DNA of 64,000 bases from the NCBI RefSeq assembly GCF_013410455.1, contig NZ_JACCFW010000001.1:946929-1010928 (forward strand). The letters are read 5' to 3'. The notes beneath the pieces are model-generated. The model was not told the DNA's origin and made no database searches. It saw only the letters and a program-made list of their open reading frames with translations. This DNA is from Allobranchiibius huperziae. GTDB taxonomy: Bacteria; Actinomycetota; Actinomycetes; Actinomycetales; Dermatophilaceae. Positions 42,258 through 50,757 of this stretch are shown here, in pieces. Position numbers and translations under genes: made by a program. How positions within the stretch are numbered: the first letter of the stretch is position 1; each line of letters starts with the position of its first letter.

Positions 42258-42713
42258 TCAGTCCTGCAGGTCGTCGGGATGGATGCCGACGACGCCGGCG
42301 ACCTGCTCGGCGACGATCTGCTCGATCAGGTCGGCGAGCTCGTCCTCACCCACGGCCCGCGCCTCGATCGGACGGCGGTAGATCACGACCCGCGGCGTCG
42401 CCTTCCCGGTGCCGGGGAAGGTGCGACCCAGCGCGACATCGGACTCCCACGGCGCCGGATCGTGGGTGGGCACGTCCTCGACGGCCACCTCGAGCATGTC
42501 CAGCGGCCTGCCGAGGCGACGCTCGACGCGCTCCAGGGCGCTCAGCACGGTCTCGTCGAACTCCTCTGCGCGGGTGCGCATGACCGGCACCCTCGGCCAG
42601 GCCAACGGCCCGCGGATGCCGCGGCCGTGCCGCTCTGAACGGGCAGGGCGGGCAGCGCGCGTCCCGGGTCCGGGTGTGCTGCGGAGGTCCTGCCAGGCGG
42701 CGTACCCAGTCAT
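42258..42713 (-). CDS. Zincin-like metallopeptidase family protein without the HExxH site
   Basis: The 151-residue protein belongs to the small metallopeptidase-like family encoded near manB in actinobacteria (RRLGRPLDMLEVAVEDVP, VVIYRRPIEARAVGEDEL). The helix that would carry HExxH reads LIEQIVAEQVAGVVGIHPDDL, so both histidines are replaced and peptidase activity is unlikely. The ATG at 42713 is supported by a TAGGCT box six bases upstream. It also adds an unusual Arg/Gly/Pro-rich N-terminal extension of about 40 residues before the usual start near MRTRAEEFD. Confidence 0.75.
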   Translation of the reverse strand: MTGYAAWQDLRSTPGPGTRAARPARSERHGRGIRGPLAWPRVPVMRTRAEEFDETVLSALERVERRLGRPLDMLEVAVEDVPTHDPAPWESDVALGRTFPGTGKATPRVVIYRRPIEARAVGEDELADLIEQIVAEQVAGVVGIHPDDLQD

Positions 42714-42719
42714 CCCAGG

Positions 42720-42725
42720 AGCCTA
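42720..42725 (-). promoter_or_regulatory. Leaderless promoter of the zincin-like gene
   Basis: TAGGCT on the minus strand lies six bases before the ATG at 42713. Confidence 0.5.
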
Positions 42726-42795
42726 TCCAGCCACCCGGCCATGTCGACCTCACCGTCGCCCGGCGCGCCGATGACGACGAGTCCGGGCGCTCGCC

Positions 42796-42801
42796 TAAAG
42801 T
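42796..42801 (+). promoter_or_regulatory. Leaderless promoter of the DUF3499 gene
   Basis: TAAAGT lies six bases before the GTG at 42808. Confidence 0.5.
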
Positions 42802-42807
42802 CACGGC

Positions 42808-43173
42808 GTGATGCACCCGAGCCCCCGCGTGATGATGCGCCAGTGCAACCGCAGTGCCTGCCATGGGCCGGCCGTTGCCACCCTGACCTACGTGCACGCG
42901 GACTGCACGATTGTGCTCGGACCGCTCGCCACCTATGCGGAGCCGCACTCCTACGACCTGTGCGCCGCGCACACCACGCGGTTCACCGCCCCGCGGGGCT
43001 GGGACGTCGTGCGACTCGCTGTCGACCTGGAGCCGCCGGTGCCCTCCGGTGACGATCTGGCGGCGCTCGCGGACGCCGTACGCGAGGCCGGTCGACGCGA
43101 GCCCGCACGTCCCGCCGCCGACCCGTCGGCCCAGCCGGGACGGCCGCGGTTGCGCATCCTGCCGAGCTCCTGA
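42808..43173 (+). CDS. DUF3499-type cysteine-rich protein
   Basis: A 121-residue protein of a family conserved in actinobacteria beside manB. Its cysteines (RQCNRSACHG near the start, then DLCAAHTTR) with nearby histidines suggest one zinc-binding knuckle. The central VATLTYVHADCTIVLGPLATYAEPHSYDLC block is the family hallmark, and the C-terminal 30 residues are disordered. The function is unknown. The GTG fits the leaderless spacing from TAAAGT; ATG codons at 42811 and 42832 are alternatives. Confidence 0.85.
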   Translation: MMHPSPRVMMRQCNRSACHGPAVATLTYVHADCTIVLGPLATYAEPHSYDLCAAHTTRFTAPRGWDVVRLAVDLEPPVPSGDDLAALADAVREAGRREPARPAADPSAQPGRPRLRILPSS

Positions 43174-43180
43174 CCCCCGT

Positions 43181-43186
43181 TAGGCT
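43181..43186 (+). promoter_or_regulatory. Leaderless promoter of manB
   Basis: TAGGCT lies six bases before the manB ATG at 43193. Confidence 0.5.
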
Positions 43187-43192
43187 GCGGCC

Positions 43193-44641
43193 ATGACCTC
43201 CCCACGCCTCGCCGAGTTCGTCAAGGCGTACGACGTGCGGGGCCTGGTGCCGCAGCAACTGTCGCCCGAGGTGGCTCGAGCGATCGGCGGCGCGTTCGCC
43301 GAGCAGATCGCGATCCCCGAGGGCGCGAGCGCTGTCGTCATCGGTCACGACATGCGCCCCAGTTCACCGCAACTGGTGTCGGCGTTCGCCGAGGGCGTGA
43401 TGGCGCGAGGTGTCGACGCGGTGCTCATCGGACTCTGCTCGACCGACGGTCTCTACTACGCCAGCGGCGCCCTGGATCTGCCCGGGGCGATGTTCACCGC
43501 GAGTCACAACCCTGCGGAGTACAACGGCATCAAGCTGTGTCGCGCAGGGGCCCGGCCGATCAGCGCCGACACCGGACTGGATCAGGTGCGCGACCGTGCC
43601 CAGGAGTGGCTCGATGAAGGTCAGCCGGCCGCCGTCGACACGCCCGGCGTGGTCCGCGAGCGTGACCTGCTGGGGGAGTACGCCGCGCTGCTGCGCCGGC
43701 TGGTCGACCTGCAGGGGATCCGACCGCTCAAGGTCGTGGTCGACGCGGGCAACGGGATGGGCGGGCACACCGTCCCCGCCGTCCTCGGCACCGGGGCCGG
43801 GCTGGCGGCGCTGCCGCTGGAGATCGTGCCGATGTACTTCGAGCTCGACGGCACCTTCCCCAATCACCCGGCGAATCCCCTGGAGCCGGACAACCTGCGC
43901 GACCTGCAGGCCGCCGTCCGCGAGCACGGGGCCGATCTCGGGCTCGCCTTCGACGGCGACGCAGACCGGTGTTTCGTGGTGGACGAGCACGGCGACCCGG
44001 TCAGCGCGTCGGCGGTGACAGCGCTCGTGGCCACTCGCGAGATCGGTCGTGCGGTCGCCTCGGGCACTCCCGTCGACCAGGTCCGTGTGGTGCACAACCT
44101 CATCTCCTCCAGGGCGGTGCCGGAGATCATCACCGAGCACGGAGCCCAGGCGGTGCGTACCCGCGTGGGTCACTCGTTCATCAAGTCCGACATGGCCCAC
44201 CACCGCGCGATCTTCGGCGGAGAGCACTCGGCCCACTACTACTTCCAGGACTTCTGGTATGCCGACACCGGCATGCTCGCCGCACTGCACGTGCTCGCCG
44301 CCCTCGGAGCCGACCGTCGTCCCCTCTCGGAGGTGATGCGCGAGTACAGCCGCTACGTCGCCTCCGGAGAGGTCAACTTCTCGGTCGACGACAAAGCGGC
44401 GGCGACCGCGCGGGTGCGCGACTGGGCGCTGCACCAGGACGGCGTCGTCGAGGACACCCTCGACGGCCTGACCTTCACCCACGATGGGTCGCCGATGTGG
44501 TGGCTGAACGTGCGCGGCAGCAATACCGAACCCCTGCTGCGGCTCAACGTCGAAGCCGCCGACGAGGCGACAATGACCGCCGTACGCGATGCGGCATTGG
44601 CTCGGATCCGTATCCACGACAAGGAGACCCGATCGATATGA
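43193..44641 (+). CDS. manB: Phosphomannomutase/phosphoglucomutase
   Basis: It interconverts mannose 6-phosphate and mannose 1-phosphate (and possibly glucose phosphates), supplying GDP-mannose for glycolipids and glycoproteins. The 482-residue protein has the phosphoserine Ser104 in MFTASHNPAEYNGIK, the metal loop FDGDADRCF (about 255-263), the sugar-binding GGEHSAHYYF and the phosphate-binding RGSNTEPLLRLN near the C-terminus. It starts the manB-Trm112-SIS gene set, each coupled or only a few bases apart. Confidence 0.93.
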   Translation: MTSPRLAEFVKAYDVRGLVPQQLSPEVARAIGGAFAEQIAIPEGASAVVIGHDMRPSSPQLVSAFAEGVMARGVDAVLIGLCSTDGLYYASGALDLPGAMFTASHNPAEYNGIKLCRAGARPISADTGLDQVRDRAQEWLDEGQPAAVDTPGVVRERDLLGEYAALLRRLVDLQGIRPLKVVVDAGNGMGGHTVPAVLGTGAGLAALPLEIVPMYFELDGTFPNHPANPLEPDNLRDLQAAVREHGADLGLAFDGDADRCFVVDEHGDPVSASAVTALVATREIGRAVASGTPVDQVRVVHNLISSRAVPEIITEHGAQAVRTRVGHSFIKSDMAHHRAIFGGEHSAHYYFQDFWYADTGMLAALHVLAALGADRRPLSEVMREYSRYVASGEVNFSVDDKAAATARVRDWALHQDGVVEDTLDGLTFTHDGSPMWWLNVRGSNTEPLLRLNVEAADEATMTAVRDAALARIRIHDKETRSI

Positions 44642-44856
44642 GCACCGACGAAGCGCACGGTCTCGAACCCTGGCTACGCGACATCCTGCGCTGCCCCGTC
44701 TGCCGCGGCGAGCTGGTCGACGCGACCTCCCCGGACGGCAGACCGGAGCTGCAGTGCGCCTCGTCCTGCGACGCGGAGGGCGTCCGGCGCGGCTACCCGA
44801 TCACCGACGGGATCCCCGTCCTGCTCGCCGACGAGGCACGCCTCATCCGCGGCTGA
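44638..44856 (+). CDS. Trm112-like zinc protein
   Basis: A 72-residue protein with Cys19 and Cys22 (ILRCPVCRGEL) and Cys40 and Cys44, the zinc-ribbon of the Trm112/YcaR family, and the typical ending YPITDGIPVLLADEA. Trm112 proteins stabilise methyltransferases; in actinobacteria this gene is fixed between manB and the isomerase, and its partner is unknown. The ATG overlaps the manB stop (ATGA). A longer in-frame ORF upstream is a shadow of manB. Confidence 0.85.
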   Translation: MSTDEAHGLEPWLRDILRCPVCRGELVDATSPDGRPELQCASSCDAEGVRRGYPITDGIPVLLADEARLIRG

Positions 44857-44861
44857 GCACG

Positions 44862-46061
44862 GTGCCCTCCCTCGAAGAGTCCTGGATCGACGATCCGGAA
44901 GAGCTGCGCTGGCGCGACTCGCGTGACAGCCTGCGCTCGCTGGCGACTGCCGGCGCGCAGGTGCGCGAGGCCGTCACCCTGAGCCGGGAGGCCGGCGTCG
45001 AGCGCGTCGCGTACGGCGAACGCCCCCGATCGGTCCTGGTCGCAGCACTCGGCGGGTCCTCGGTCGTGGCGGACGTGCTGGAGCTGCTCGCCGAGCCGGG
45101 TTCGCCGGTGCCGGTCACCGTGCGGCGCAACCTGCCGCTGCCCGGATGGGTCGGACCCCTCGACCTGGTCATCGCGGTGTCCCTGTCGGGGACGGCCGAC
45201 GGGCCCGTCGCCATCGCCCGTGAGGCGGCCCGTCGCGGTACCGCCCTGCTGACCGTCGGCGCCGACGACTCGCCCCTGGCCGAGGCGGCGCATCGGGCGC
45301 GCGGCGTGCACGTCAGCGTCGGGCGTGGTCGCACCTCGAGCCGCACGTCGCTGTGGTCGTTGTTGACCCCGGTGCTGCTCGCGGCGGACGTGCTCGGTCT
45401 CGCCGACGTCCCGGACGCTGTCTTCCCGCAGATCGCCGCGCGGCTCGACGAGCAGGCGGAGACCTGCCGGCCCTCCTCGGAGTCGTTCGTCAACCCGGCC
45501 AAGCTGATGGCCGTTCAACTGGCCGAGACCGTGCCGGTGGTGCTCGGGGACAACCCGCTCACCGGTGTCGCCGCGCAGCGGGCGGCGTCCATGCTCGCCC
45601 GGACGGCGCGGATGCCGGCCACCTGGGGTGAGCTGCCGGACGCCGCCTCGCAGGTGGTGGCGTGCTTCGACGGGCCGTTCACCGCTGGCGGCGGCCAGGG
45701 ACTGGCCGGGCGCACCGGCATGGACATCTTCGCCGACCCGTTCCTCGACGGCCCCGCGCAGCCGAGCCTGGGGCTGCTGATGTTGCGCGACGCCCCCTCC
45801 GACCCGCCCACCCCCGAGGGCGACGAGGCTGCAGCACTCACCGACGACCTGCTCGCGACCGCTCGTCAGGCCGACGTGCGCGTGGTCGAATCCATTGCTG
45901 CACCAGGTCATCCGGTCGTCCGGCTCGCCGAGCACATCGCGATGGTCGACTTCGCCTCGACCTACCTGGCCATCGGACTCGGCGTCGACCCCGCAGTGTC
46001 ACCGCACGTGGCCGATCTGCGCGACCGTCGCCGCGGTCGCGGGCGGCCGTCTGCCGGATAG
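44862..46061 (+). CDS. SIS-domain phosphomannose/phosphoglucose isomerase-like protein
   Basis: A 399-residue sugar-phosphate isomerase-like protein with two SIS halves. The first has SVLVAALGGSSVVADVLELL and LVIAVSLSGTADGPVAIA, which bind the phosphosugar. The second has the C-terminal isomerase block (EHIAMVDFASTYLAIGLG), in which actinobacterial homologues keep a histidine-containing loop. It probably interconverts fructose 6-phosphate and mannose 6-phosphate ahead of ManB. Start at the GTG 44862, five bases after the Trm112 stop. Confidence 0.8.
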   Translation: MPSLEESWIDDPEELRWRDSRDSLRSLATAGAQVREAVTLSREAGVERVAYGERPRSVLVAALGGSSVVADVLELLAEPGSPVPVTVRRNLPLPGWVGPLDLVIAVSLSGTADGPVAIAREAARRGTALLTVGADDSPLAEAAHRARGVHVSVGRGRTSSRTSLWSLLTPVLLAADVLGLADVPDAVFPQIAARLDEQAETCRPSSESFVNPAKLMAVQLAETVPVVLGDNPLTGVAAQRAASMLARTARMPATWGELPDAASQVVACFDGPFTAGGGQGLAGRTGMDIFADPFLDGPAQPSLGLLMLRDAPSDPPTPEGDEAAALTDDLLATARQADVRVVESIAAPGHPVVRLAEHIAMVDFASTYLAIGLGVDPAVSPHVADLRDRRRGRGRPSAG

Positions 46062-46064
46062 CGT
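46059..46064 (+). promoter_or_regulatory. Leaderless promoter of the dioxygenase gene
   Basis: TAGCGT, overlapping the isomerase stop codon, is seven bases before the GTG at 46072. Confidence 0.45.
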
Positions 46065-46071
46065 GCCCGGC

Positions 46072-46899
46072 GTGAGCACCGACCCGCACAGCCCCACGCC
46101 GATGTCGTACGCCGATTACCTCGGCCTGGACACGCTGCTGGCCTCGCAGCACCCGCGCGCGGTGCCACCGCAGCACGACGAGCTGCTCTTCATCATCCAG
46201 CACCAGACCAGCGAGCTGTGGTTCAAGCTCGTCCTGCACGAGTTGCGCTCTGCCAGAGACCTCTTCGCTGCCGACGAGCTGCAGGCGTCGCTCAAACGAC
46301 TGGCCCGCGTCAAGCACATCCAGGCCACCCTCACCCAGCAGTGGTCGGTGCTGGCGACGCTCACGCCGAGCGAGTACGCGACCTTCCGCACCTTCCTTGC
46401 GACCTCGTCCGGATTCCAGTCGGTCCAGTACCGCGCCGTGGAGTTCCTGCTCGGCAACAAGAACCCCGACATGCTGCGGGTGTTCGACGCCGAGCCGGGC
46501 GCCCGCGACCTGCTCGCCGAGATGCTGCGCGAACCGAGCATCTACGACGTGTTCCTGCAGCTGCTCGGCCGGCGCGGGTTCGCGGTGCCGCCCGAGGCGC
46601 TGGAGCGGGACGTGGCGACGCCGTACGTGCCGCACGACGCGATTGTCGAGGTGTTCCACGAGATCTACTCCGACCCGCCGCGCTACTGGGACATCTACGA
46701 GACGTGCGAGGAACTGGTCGACCTGGAGGACAACTTCCAGCTGTGGCGCTTCCGGCACCTGAAGACGGTCGAGCGCATCATCGGCGGCGCGCCGGGCACC
46801 GGCGGTTCCAGCGGCGTGGAGTTCCTGCGGCGCGCACTGGACCAGACGTTCTTCCCGGAGCTCTACACCGTCCGCGGGCAGATCGCGCAGGGGCAGTGA
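46072..46899 (+). CDS. kynA: Tryptophan 2,3-dioxygenase
   Basis: A haem enzyme that opens the indole ring of tryptophan to N-formylkynurenine. The 275-residue protein has the family hallmarks: MSYADYLGLDTLLASQHP, HDELLFIIQHQTSELWFKL, TLTPSEYATFRTFLATSSGFQS and, near the C-terminus, LEDNFQLWRFRHLKTVERIIG, whose histidine ligates the haem iron, followed by GTGGSSGVEFLRRALDQTFFPEL. No other kynurenine-pathway genes are near. The GTG at 46072 was preferred over 46063 because TAGCGT is seven bases upstream. Confidence 0.93.
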   Translation: MSTDPHSPTPMSYADYLGLDTLLASQHPRAVPPQHDELLFIIQHQTSELWFKLVLHELRSARDLFAADELQASLKRLARVKHIQATLTQQWSVLATLTPSEYATFRTFLATSSGFQSVQYRAVEFLLGNKNPDMLRVFDAEPGARDLLAEMLREPSIYDVFLQLLGRRGFAVPPEALERDVATPYVPHDAIVEVFHEIYSDPPRYWDIYETCEELVDLEDNFQLWRFRHLKTVERIIGGAPGTGGSSGVEFLRRALDQTFFPELYTVRGQIAQGQ

Positions 46900-46930
46900 C
46901 CGTCGCGTCCGCCGCTGGGACGCCCCGCCC

Positions 46931-46936
46931 TACGCT
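46931..46936 (+). promoter_or_regulatory. Leaderless promoter of mtr
   Basis: TACGCT lies six bases before the GTG at 46943. Confidence 0.5.
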
Positions 46937-46942
46937 GAGACC

Positions 46943-48316
46943 GTGACTCACTTCGACCTGGCCATCGTCGGCAGCGGTTCGGGCAACTCTCTCGTCACCC
47001 CCGATTTCGACGGCAAGTCCGTTGCGATCATCGAGAAGGGACTGTTCGGCGGCACCTGCCTCAACGTCGGGTGCATCCCGACCAAGATGTACGTCTACGC
47101 GGCGGAGGTGGCCGACACCGTCCGTGACGCGAGCCGGTACGGCGTCGACGCGCACGTCGACGGGATCCGATGGCCCGCCATCCGCGACCGCATCTTCGGG
47201 CGGATCGACCCGATCTCCCAGGGCGGCGAGGACTACCGGGTCAACGGGGCCAACACGACGGCGTACCTCGGGGAGGGCCGGTTCACCGGTCCGAAGACCC
47301 TGACGGTCACCGTCGACGGTCGCGAGGAGGAGGTCTCGGCGGACCAGATCGTGCTCGCCAGCGGCACCCACGCGGTCGTCCCCGAGGAGATCACCGCCTC
47401 CGGCGTCCCGTTCCACACCAGCGACACGGTGATGCGGATGGAGCAGCTGCCGTCATCGATGGTCATCCTCGGCGGCGGGTTCATCGCCGCCGAGTTCGCT
47501 CACGTGTTCTCCGCGCTCGGCGTCGCCGTCAAGATCGTCGCGCGCGGCAAGCAACTGCTGACCAAGGAGGACGCCGACATCTCCGCGGCGTTCACCGAGC
47601 AGGCCGAGCAGAAGTGGGACGTGCACCTGGGCTCTCCTCTGGAGCGCGCCGAGGCAGTCGACGGCGGCGTCGAGCTGACGCTCGGCAACGGCACGCGGGT
47701 GCGGGGCGAGGTGCTGCTCGTCGCGACCGGACGCGCCCCGAACTCGCCCTCGCTCGACCTGGACGTCGCAGGCGTGGACACCTACCCGGACGGCCGGATC
47801 GTCGTCGATCCGCACGGCCGCACGTCGGCCCAGGGCATCTGGAGCCTCGGCGACGCGAGCTCGCCCTACCAGCTCAAGCACGTGGCCAACCACGAGGCGC
47901 GCATCGTGGCGCACAACCTGGCGCATCCGCACGACCTGCACTCCTTCGACCACCGCTTCGTGCCGCAGGCGGTCTTCACCCACCCGCAGATCTCCTCGGT
48001 CGGGCTGACCGAGGAACAGGCCCGAGCGACGGGTCGCGACATCACGGTCAAGGTGCAGAAGTACGGCGACGTCGCGTTCGGCTGGGCGATGGAGGACACC
48101 ACCAGCTTGGTCAAGCTCATCGCCGACAAGAAGACCAAGCTGCTCATCGGCGCGCACTTCCTGGGCCCGGACGCCAGTTCGCTGATCCAGACCTCGATCC
48201 AGGCGATGTCCTTCGGGCTGACGGTGCCGCAGATGGCCCGGGGCCAGTACTGGATCCACCCGGCGCTGGCCGAGGTCGTCGAGAACGCCCTGCTGGGGCT
48301 GGAGTTCGACGACTGA
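46943..48316 (+). CDS. mtr: Mycothione reductase
   Basis: An NADPH-dependent flavoenzyme that reduces oxidised mycothiol, the actinobacterial thiol buffer. The 457-residue protein has the FAD motif VGSGSGNSLV, the redox pair Cys39/Cys44 (GGTCLNVGCIPTKM), the NADPH motif ILGGGFIAAEFAHVF and the C-terminal WIHPALAEVVENAL with the catalytic His-Glu pair. The SGSGN start rather than GxGPGG is typical of mycothione reductases as opposed to glutathione or lipoamide reductases. It supports placement in Actinomycetota. Confidence 0.93.
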   Translation: MTHFDLAIVGSGSGNSLVTPDFDGKSVAIIEKGLFGGTCLNVGCIPTKMYVYAAEVADTVRDASRYGVDAHVDGIRWPAIRDRIFGRIDPISQGGEDYRVNGANTTAYLGEGRFTGPKTLTVTVDGREEEVSADQIVLASGTHAVVPEEITASGVPFHTSDTVMRMEQLPSSMVILGGGFIAAEFAHVFSALGVAVKIVARGKQLLTKEDADISAAFTEQAEQKWDVHLGSPLERAEAVDGGVELTLGNGTRVRGEVLLVATGRAPNSPSLDLDVAGVDTYPDGRIVVDPHGRTSAQGIWSLGDASSPYQLKHVANHEARIVAHNLAHPHDLHSFDHRFVPQAVFTHPQISSVGLTEEQARATGRDITVKVQKYGDVAFGWAMEDTTSLVKLIADKKTKLLIGAHFLGPDASSLIQTSIQAMSFGLTVPQMARGQYWIHPALAEVVENALLGLEFDD

Positions 48317-48324
48317 CCCGCACC

Positions 48325-48330
48325 TAGACT
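48325..48330 (+). promoter_or_regulatory. Leaderless promoter of the CDF transporter
   Basis: TAGACT lies six bases before the ATG at 48337. Confidence 0.5.
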
Positions 48331-48336
48331 GCGCCC

Positions 48337-49287
48337 ATGTCGAGCGAGGGTGGCAACAAGGCGATCATCGCGGCGCTCGGGGCCAACCTCGGCATCGCGA
48401 TCACCAAACTGATCGCGTTCGCCCTCACCGGGATGAGCTCGATGCTCGCCGAGGGGATCCACTCCCTCGCCGACTCCGGCAATCAGCTGCTGCTCCTGGT
48501 GGGCGGTCGGCGGGCGAAGAAGGCGGCCACCCCGGAGCACCCGTTCGGCTACGGCCGCGAGCGTTATGTCTTCGGCTTCGTCGTCTCGATCGTGCTCTTC
48601 AGCCTCGGCGGTCTCTTCGCCCTCTACGAGGCCTATCACAAGGCGCACGAGGCGCACGCGGGCACAGGGGAGCGGCCGGGCTTCGGCCAGGACTGGTGGT
48701 GGGTGCCGGTGGTGGTCCTCCTCGCGGCGATCGTGCTGGAGGGTCTGTCGTTCCGTACTGCGGTCCGCGAGAGCAACCCGCACCGCGGCGATTCCTCCTG
48801 GCTGCAGTTCATCCGCAGGGCCAAGGCGCCCGAGCTCCCGGTGATCCTGCTCGAGGACTTCGCGGCGCTGGTCGGGCTGGTCTTCGCGCTCTTCGGCGTC
48901 GTGCTCTCGGTGTTGACCCGCAGCTCGTACTGGGATGCCGCCGGCACCGGCCTCATCGGCCTGCTGCTCGTCGCCGTCGCCGTCGTCCTCGCGATCGAGA
49001 CCAAATCGCTGCTCGTGGGGGAGTCCGCGAGTCCGTCCGTCGCCCGGGCGATCGTCGCGGCGATCGAGGGCGCCCCGGGCGTCGACCGGGTCATCCACGC
49101 CAAGACGCTGCACCTCGGGCCGGAGGAGTTGCTGGTCGCCGCCAAGATCGCGGTCGGTGCCTCCGACACGGGCGCCGACGTCGCGCGGGCCATCGACGCG
49201 GCCGAGGAGAGAGCCCGGGCAAGCGCGCCCGACCTGCGACTGGTGATGTACCTCGAACCCGACCTCGACATCGCGCCGGTGCGATGA
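48337..49287 (+). CDS. Cation diffusion facilitator (metal efflux)
   Basis: A 316-residue member of the CDF family, which exports divalent metals (Zn, Co, Fe, Mn) using a proton gradient. It has six expected helices, with the metal site HxxxD in GIHSLADSGNQ (His42, Asp46), the TPEHPFGYGRERYVFGF loop, and a C-terminal cytoplasmic domain from about 225. The HSLAD form (rather than DALHN or HVLTD) belongs to the iron/cobalt-zinc side of the family, but the metal cannot be fixed. It overlaps the phosphoesterase gene (ATGA). Confidence 0.85.
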   Translation: MSSEGGNKAIIAALGANLGIAITKLIAFALTGMSSMLAEGIHSLADSGNQLLLLVGGRRAKKAATPEHPFGYGRERYVFGFVVSIVLFSLGGLFALYEAYHKAHEAHAGTGERPGFGQDWWWVPVVVLLAAIVLEGLSFRTAVRESNPHRGDSSWLQFIRRAKAPELPVILLEDFAALVGLVFALFGVVLSVLTRSSYWDAAGTGLIGLLLVAVAVVLAIETKSLLVGESASPSVARAIVAAIEGAPGVDRVIHAKTLHLGPEELLVAAKIAVGASDTGADVARAIDAAEERARASAPDLRLVMYLEPDLDIAPVR

Positions 49288-50039
49288 CGGTGGACCGCAT
49301 CGCGCTGATCTCCGATGTGCACGGCAACCTGACGGCACTGCGCGCAGTGCTGGACGACATCGCCGCCCGGGGCATCACGCGCATCGTCAACCTCGGCGAC
49401 TTCGTCGGGAAGGGCCCACGGGGACAGCAGGCGGCCGACCTGTGCCGCGAGGTCTGCGAGGTCAACCTGCGGGGCAATTGGGAGGATTTCCTACCTGCCG
49501 AACAGCCGCAGTACCGCGATCCGTCCCAGTGGTGGTGGCGGGAGGAGCTACGACCGGATCAGTTGCCATGGCTACGCACCTTGCCGCTGTCGCACGACCT
49601 CGTGGTCGGCGGTCGACGGGTGCGACTTCTGCACGCCAGCGCTGCCGACGTGCACACCAAGGTGTTCGCTGACCTCTCACCGCTCGAGTTCGACGGGATG
49701 TTCGCGAGCACCGCACTCACCGGATCCGGTCCGGTGCCCACGGTGGTCGGCTACGGCGACATCCACGACGCCTACCTGAGCGTGCGGGAGGGCCGGACCT
49801 TGTTCAACGTCGGCAGTGTGGGCAACGCGCTCGACGAGCCCACCCCGTCGTATGCCGTCCTCGAGGGAGCCGTGGCCAGCGACGTGCCGGGGCCCTTCGG
49901 GCTGCAGTTCGTGCGGGTGCCCTACGACGTCGAGGCCGAGATCCAGGTGGCCGTCGACGCCGGCATGCCCGGCCTGTCGTTCTGGGCGACCGAGCTGCGG
50001 ACCGGGGTCTACCGCTCGCTCCAGCCGGGGTGGCGCTAG
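49284..50039 (+). CDS. Metallophosphoesterase
   Basis: A 251-residue calcineurin-like phosphoesterase: RIALISDVHGNLTAL (Asp11, His13), RIVNLGDFVGKGP and NLRGNWEDF for the metal site, with RLLHAS as the next histidine. The usual terminal GHTH reads GYGDIHDAY, so one histidine is changed; activity may still be retained, since related DUF bearing GDIH exist. It is coupled to the transporter gene by a four-base overlap. Substrate unknown. Confidence 0.82.
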   Translation: MTVDRIALISDVHGNLTALRAVLDDIAARGITRIVNLGDFVGKGPRGQQAADLCREVCEVNLRGNWEDFLPAEQPQYRDPSQWWWREELRPDQLPWLRTLPLSHDLVVGGRRVRLLHASAADVHTKVFADLSPLEFDGMFASTALTGSGPVPTVVGYGDIHDAYLSVREGRTLFNVGSVGNALDEPTPSYAVLEGAVASDVPGPFGLQFVRVPYDVEAEIQVAVDAGMPGLSFWATELRTGVYRSLQPGWR

Positions 50040-50468
50040 TCAGTCCGCGGACCGTGGCACGAGACGCAGCACGGGGATGACCCGACTCGTCTTCGCCTCG
50101 TACCCCTTGAAGCCATCCGACATCGCAGTGAACTGCGCCCAGGCCGCGTCGCGCCCCTCGGCGGTGTCGACCGCGGTGACCGCGACCGTGCTGGTCCCGC
50201 CACCGTCGTCGGGTTTCTCGATCGTGACCTGCGGATGCGCCAGCAGGTTGTGATACCAGTCGGGGTTCCTGTCAGCGCCGGCCGCCGATGCCGCGATCAA
50301 CCACGAGCCGTCGTCCTGCGGGATCGCCGCTACCGGGTTGATGCGTTCGACGCCGGACTTGGCACCGATGTGGTGCACGAGCACCAGTGCCCGCCCGAAT
50401 CCGTTGGTGCTCACCGTGCCACCGTTGTCGCGAAACTCCTCGATGATCGATGCGTTCCAGTCGGACAT
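50040..50468 (-). CDS. Ddn-type deazaflavin (F420)-dependent nitroreductase-like protein
   Basis: A 142-residue split beta-barrel protein of the family of mycobacterial Ddn, which binds reduced F420 and reduces quinones or nitro compounds. The family pattern is GRALVLVHHIGAKSGVERINPVA and DRNPDWYHNLLAHPQVTIE. The ATG at 50468 has AAGGAG upstream; the longer frame is a shadow of the HNH gene. The cofD-cofE pair 14 kb away would supply the cofactor. The stop abuts, in opposite orientation, the phosphoesterase gene. Confidence 0.88.
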   Translation of the reverse strand: MSDWNASIIEEFRDNGGTVSTNGFGRALVLVHHIGAKSGVERINPVAAIPQDDGSWLIAASAAGADRNPDWYHNLLAHPQVTIEKPDDGGGTSTVAVTAVDTAEGRDAAWAQFTAMSDGFKGYEAKTSRVIPVLRLVPRSAD

Positions 50469-50478
50469 GGTGTCTCCT

Positions 50479-50757
50479 TCACGCGTCGGTGGCGGCTGGG
50501 TCGGGTTCGTCCTCGTCCGGGCGTTCCTGGTCGTCCTTGATGCCGATACCGGTGGCGTCGCCGGCCTGATCCTGGGAGCTGCCGTCGGTCTCCCGGCCCG
50601 TAGTGGTGGAGTCGTCGGTGAAGACCGGGCGGTGCTTCTCCTCATCGCCCTCCCCGGCGTACTCCTCGCTCACCGCGTCCCACTTGGCGAGCTTGTCCTG
50701 GTCGACGTCGATCTTCAGCTCGTCGGGGATCGGGTGCTGCGGGGTGTCATCGCTCAT
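50479..50757 (-). CDS. Possible separate small acidic protein, in frame with the HNH gene
   Basis: The C-terminal part of the HNH reading frame starts again at an ATG at 50757, seven bases after TACAGT (50770-50765), the same leaderless geometry seen at many other genes here. The 92 codons encode an acidic, proline-containing protein (MSDDTPQHPIPDELKIDVDQ, then a low-complexity Glu/Asp/Thr/Gln tail). It may be made as its own protein, or be just the tail of the HNH protein. No function is recognised. Confidence 0.4.
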   Translation of the reverse strand: MSDDTPQHPIPDELKIDVDQDKLAKWDAVSEEYAGEGDEEKHRPVFTDDSTTTGRETDGSSQDQAGDATGIGIKDDQERPDEDEPDPAATDA

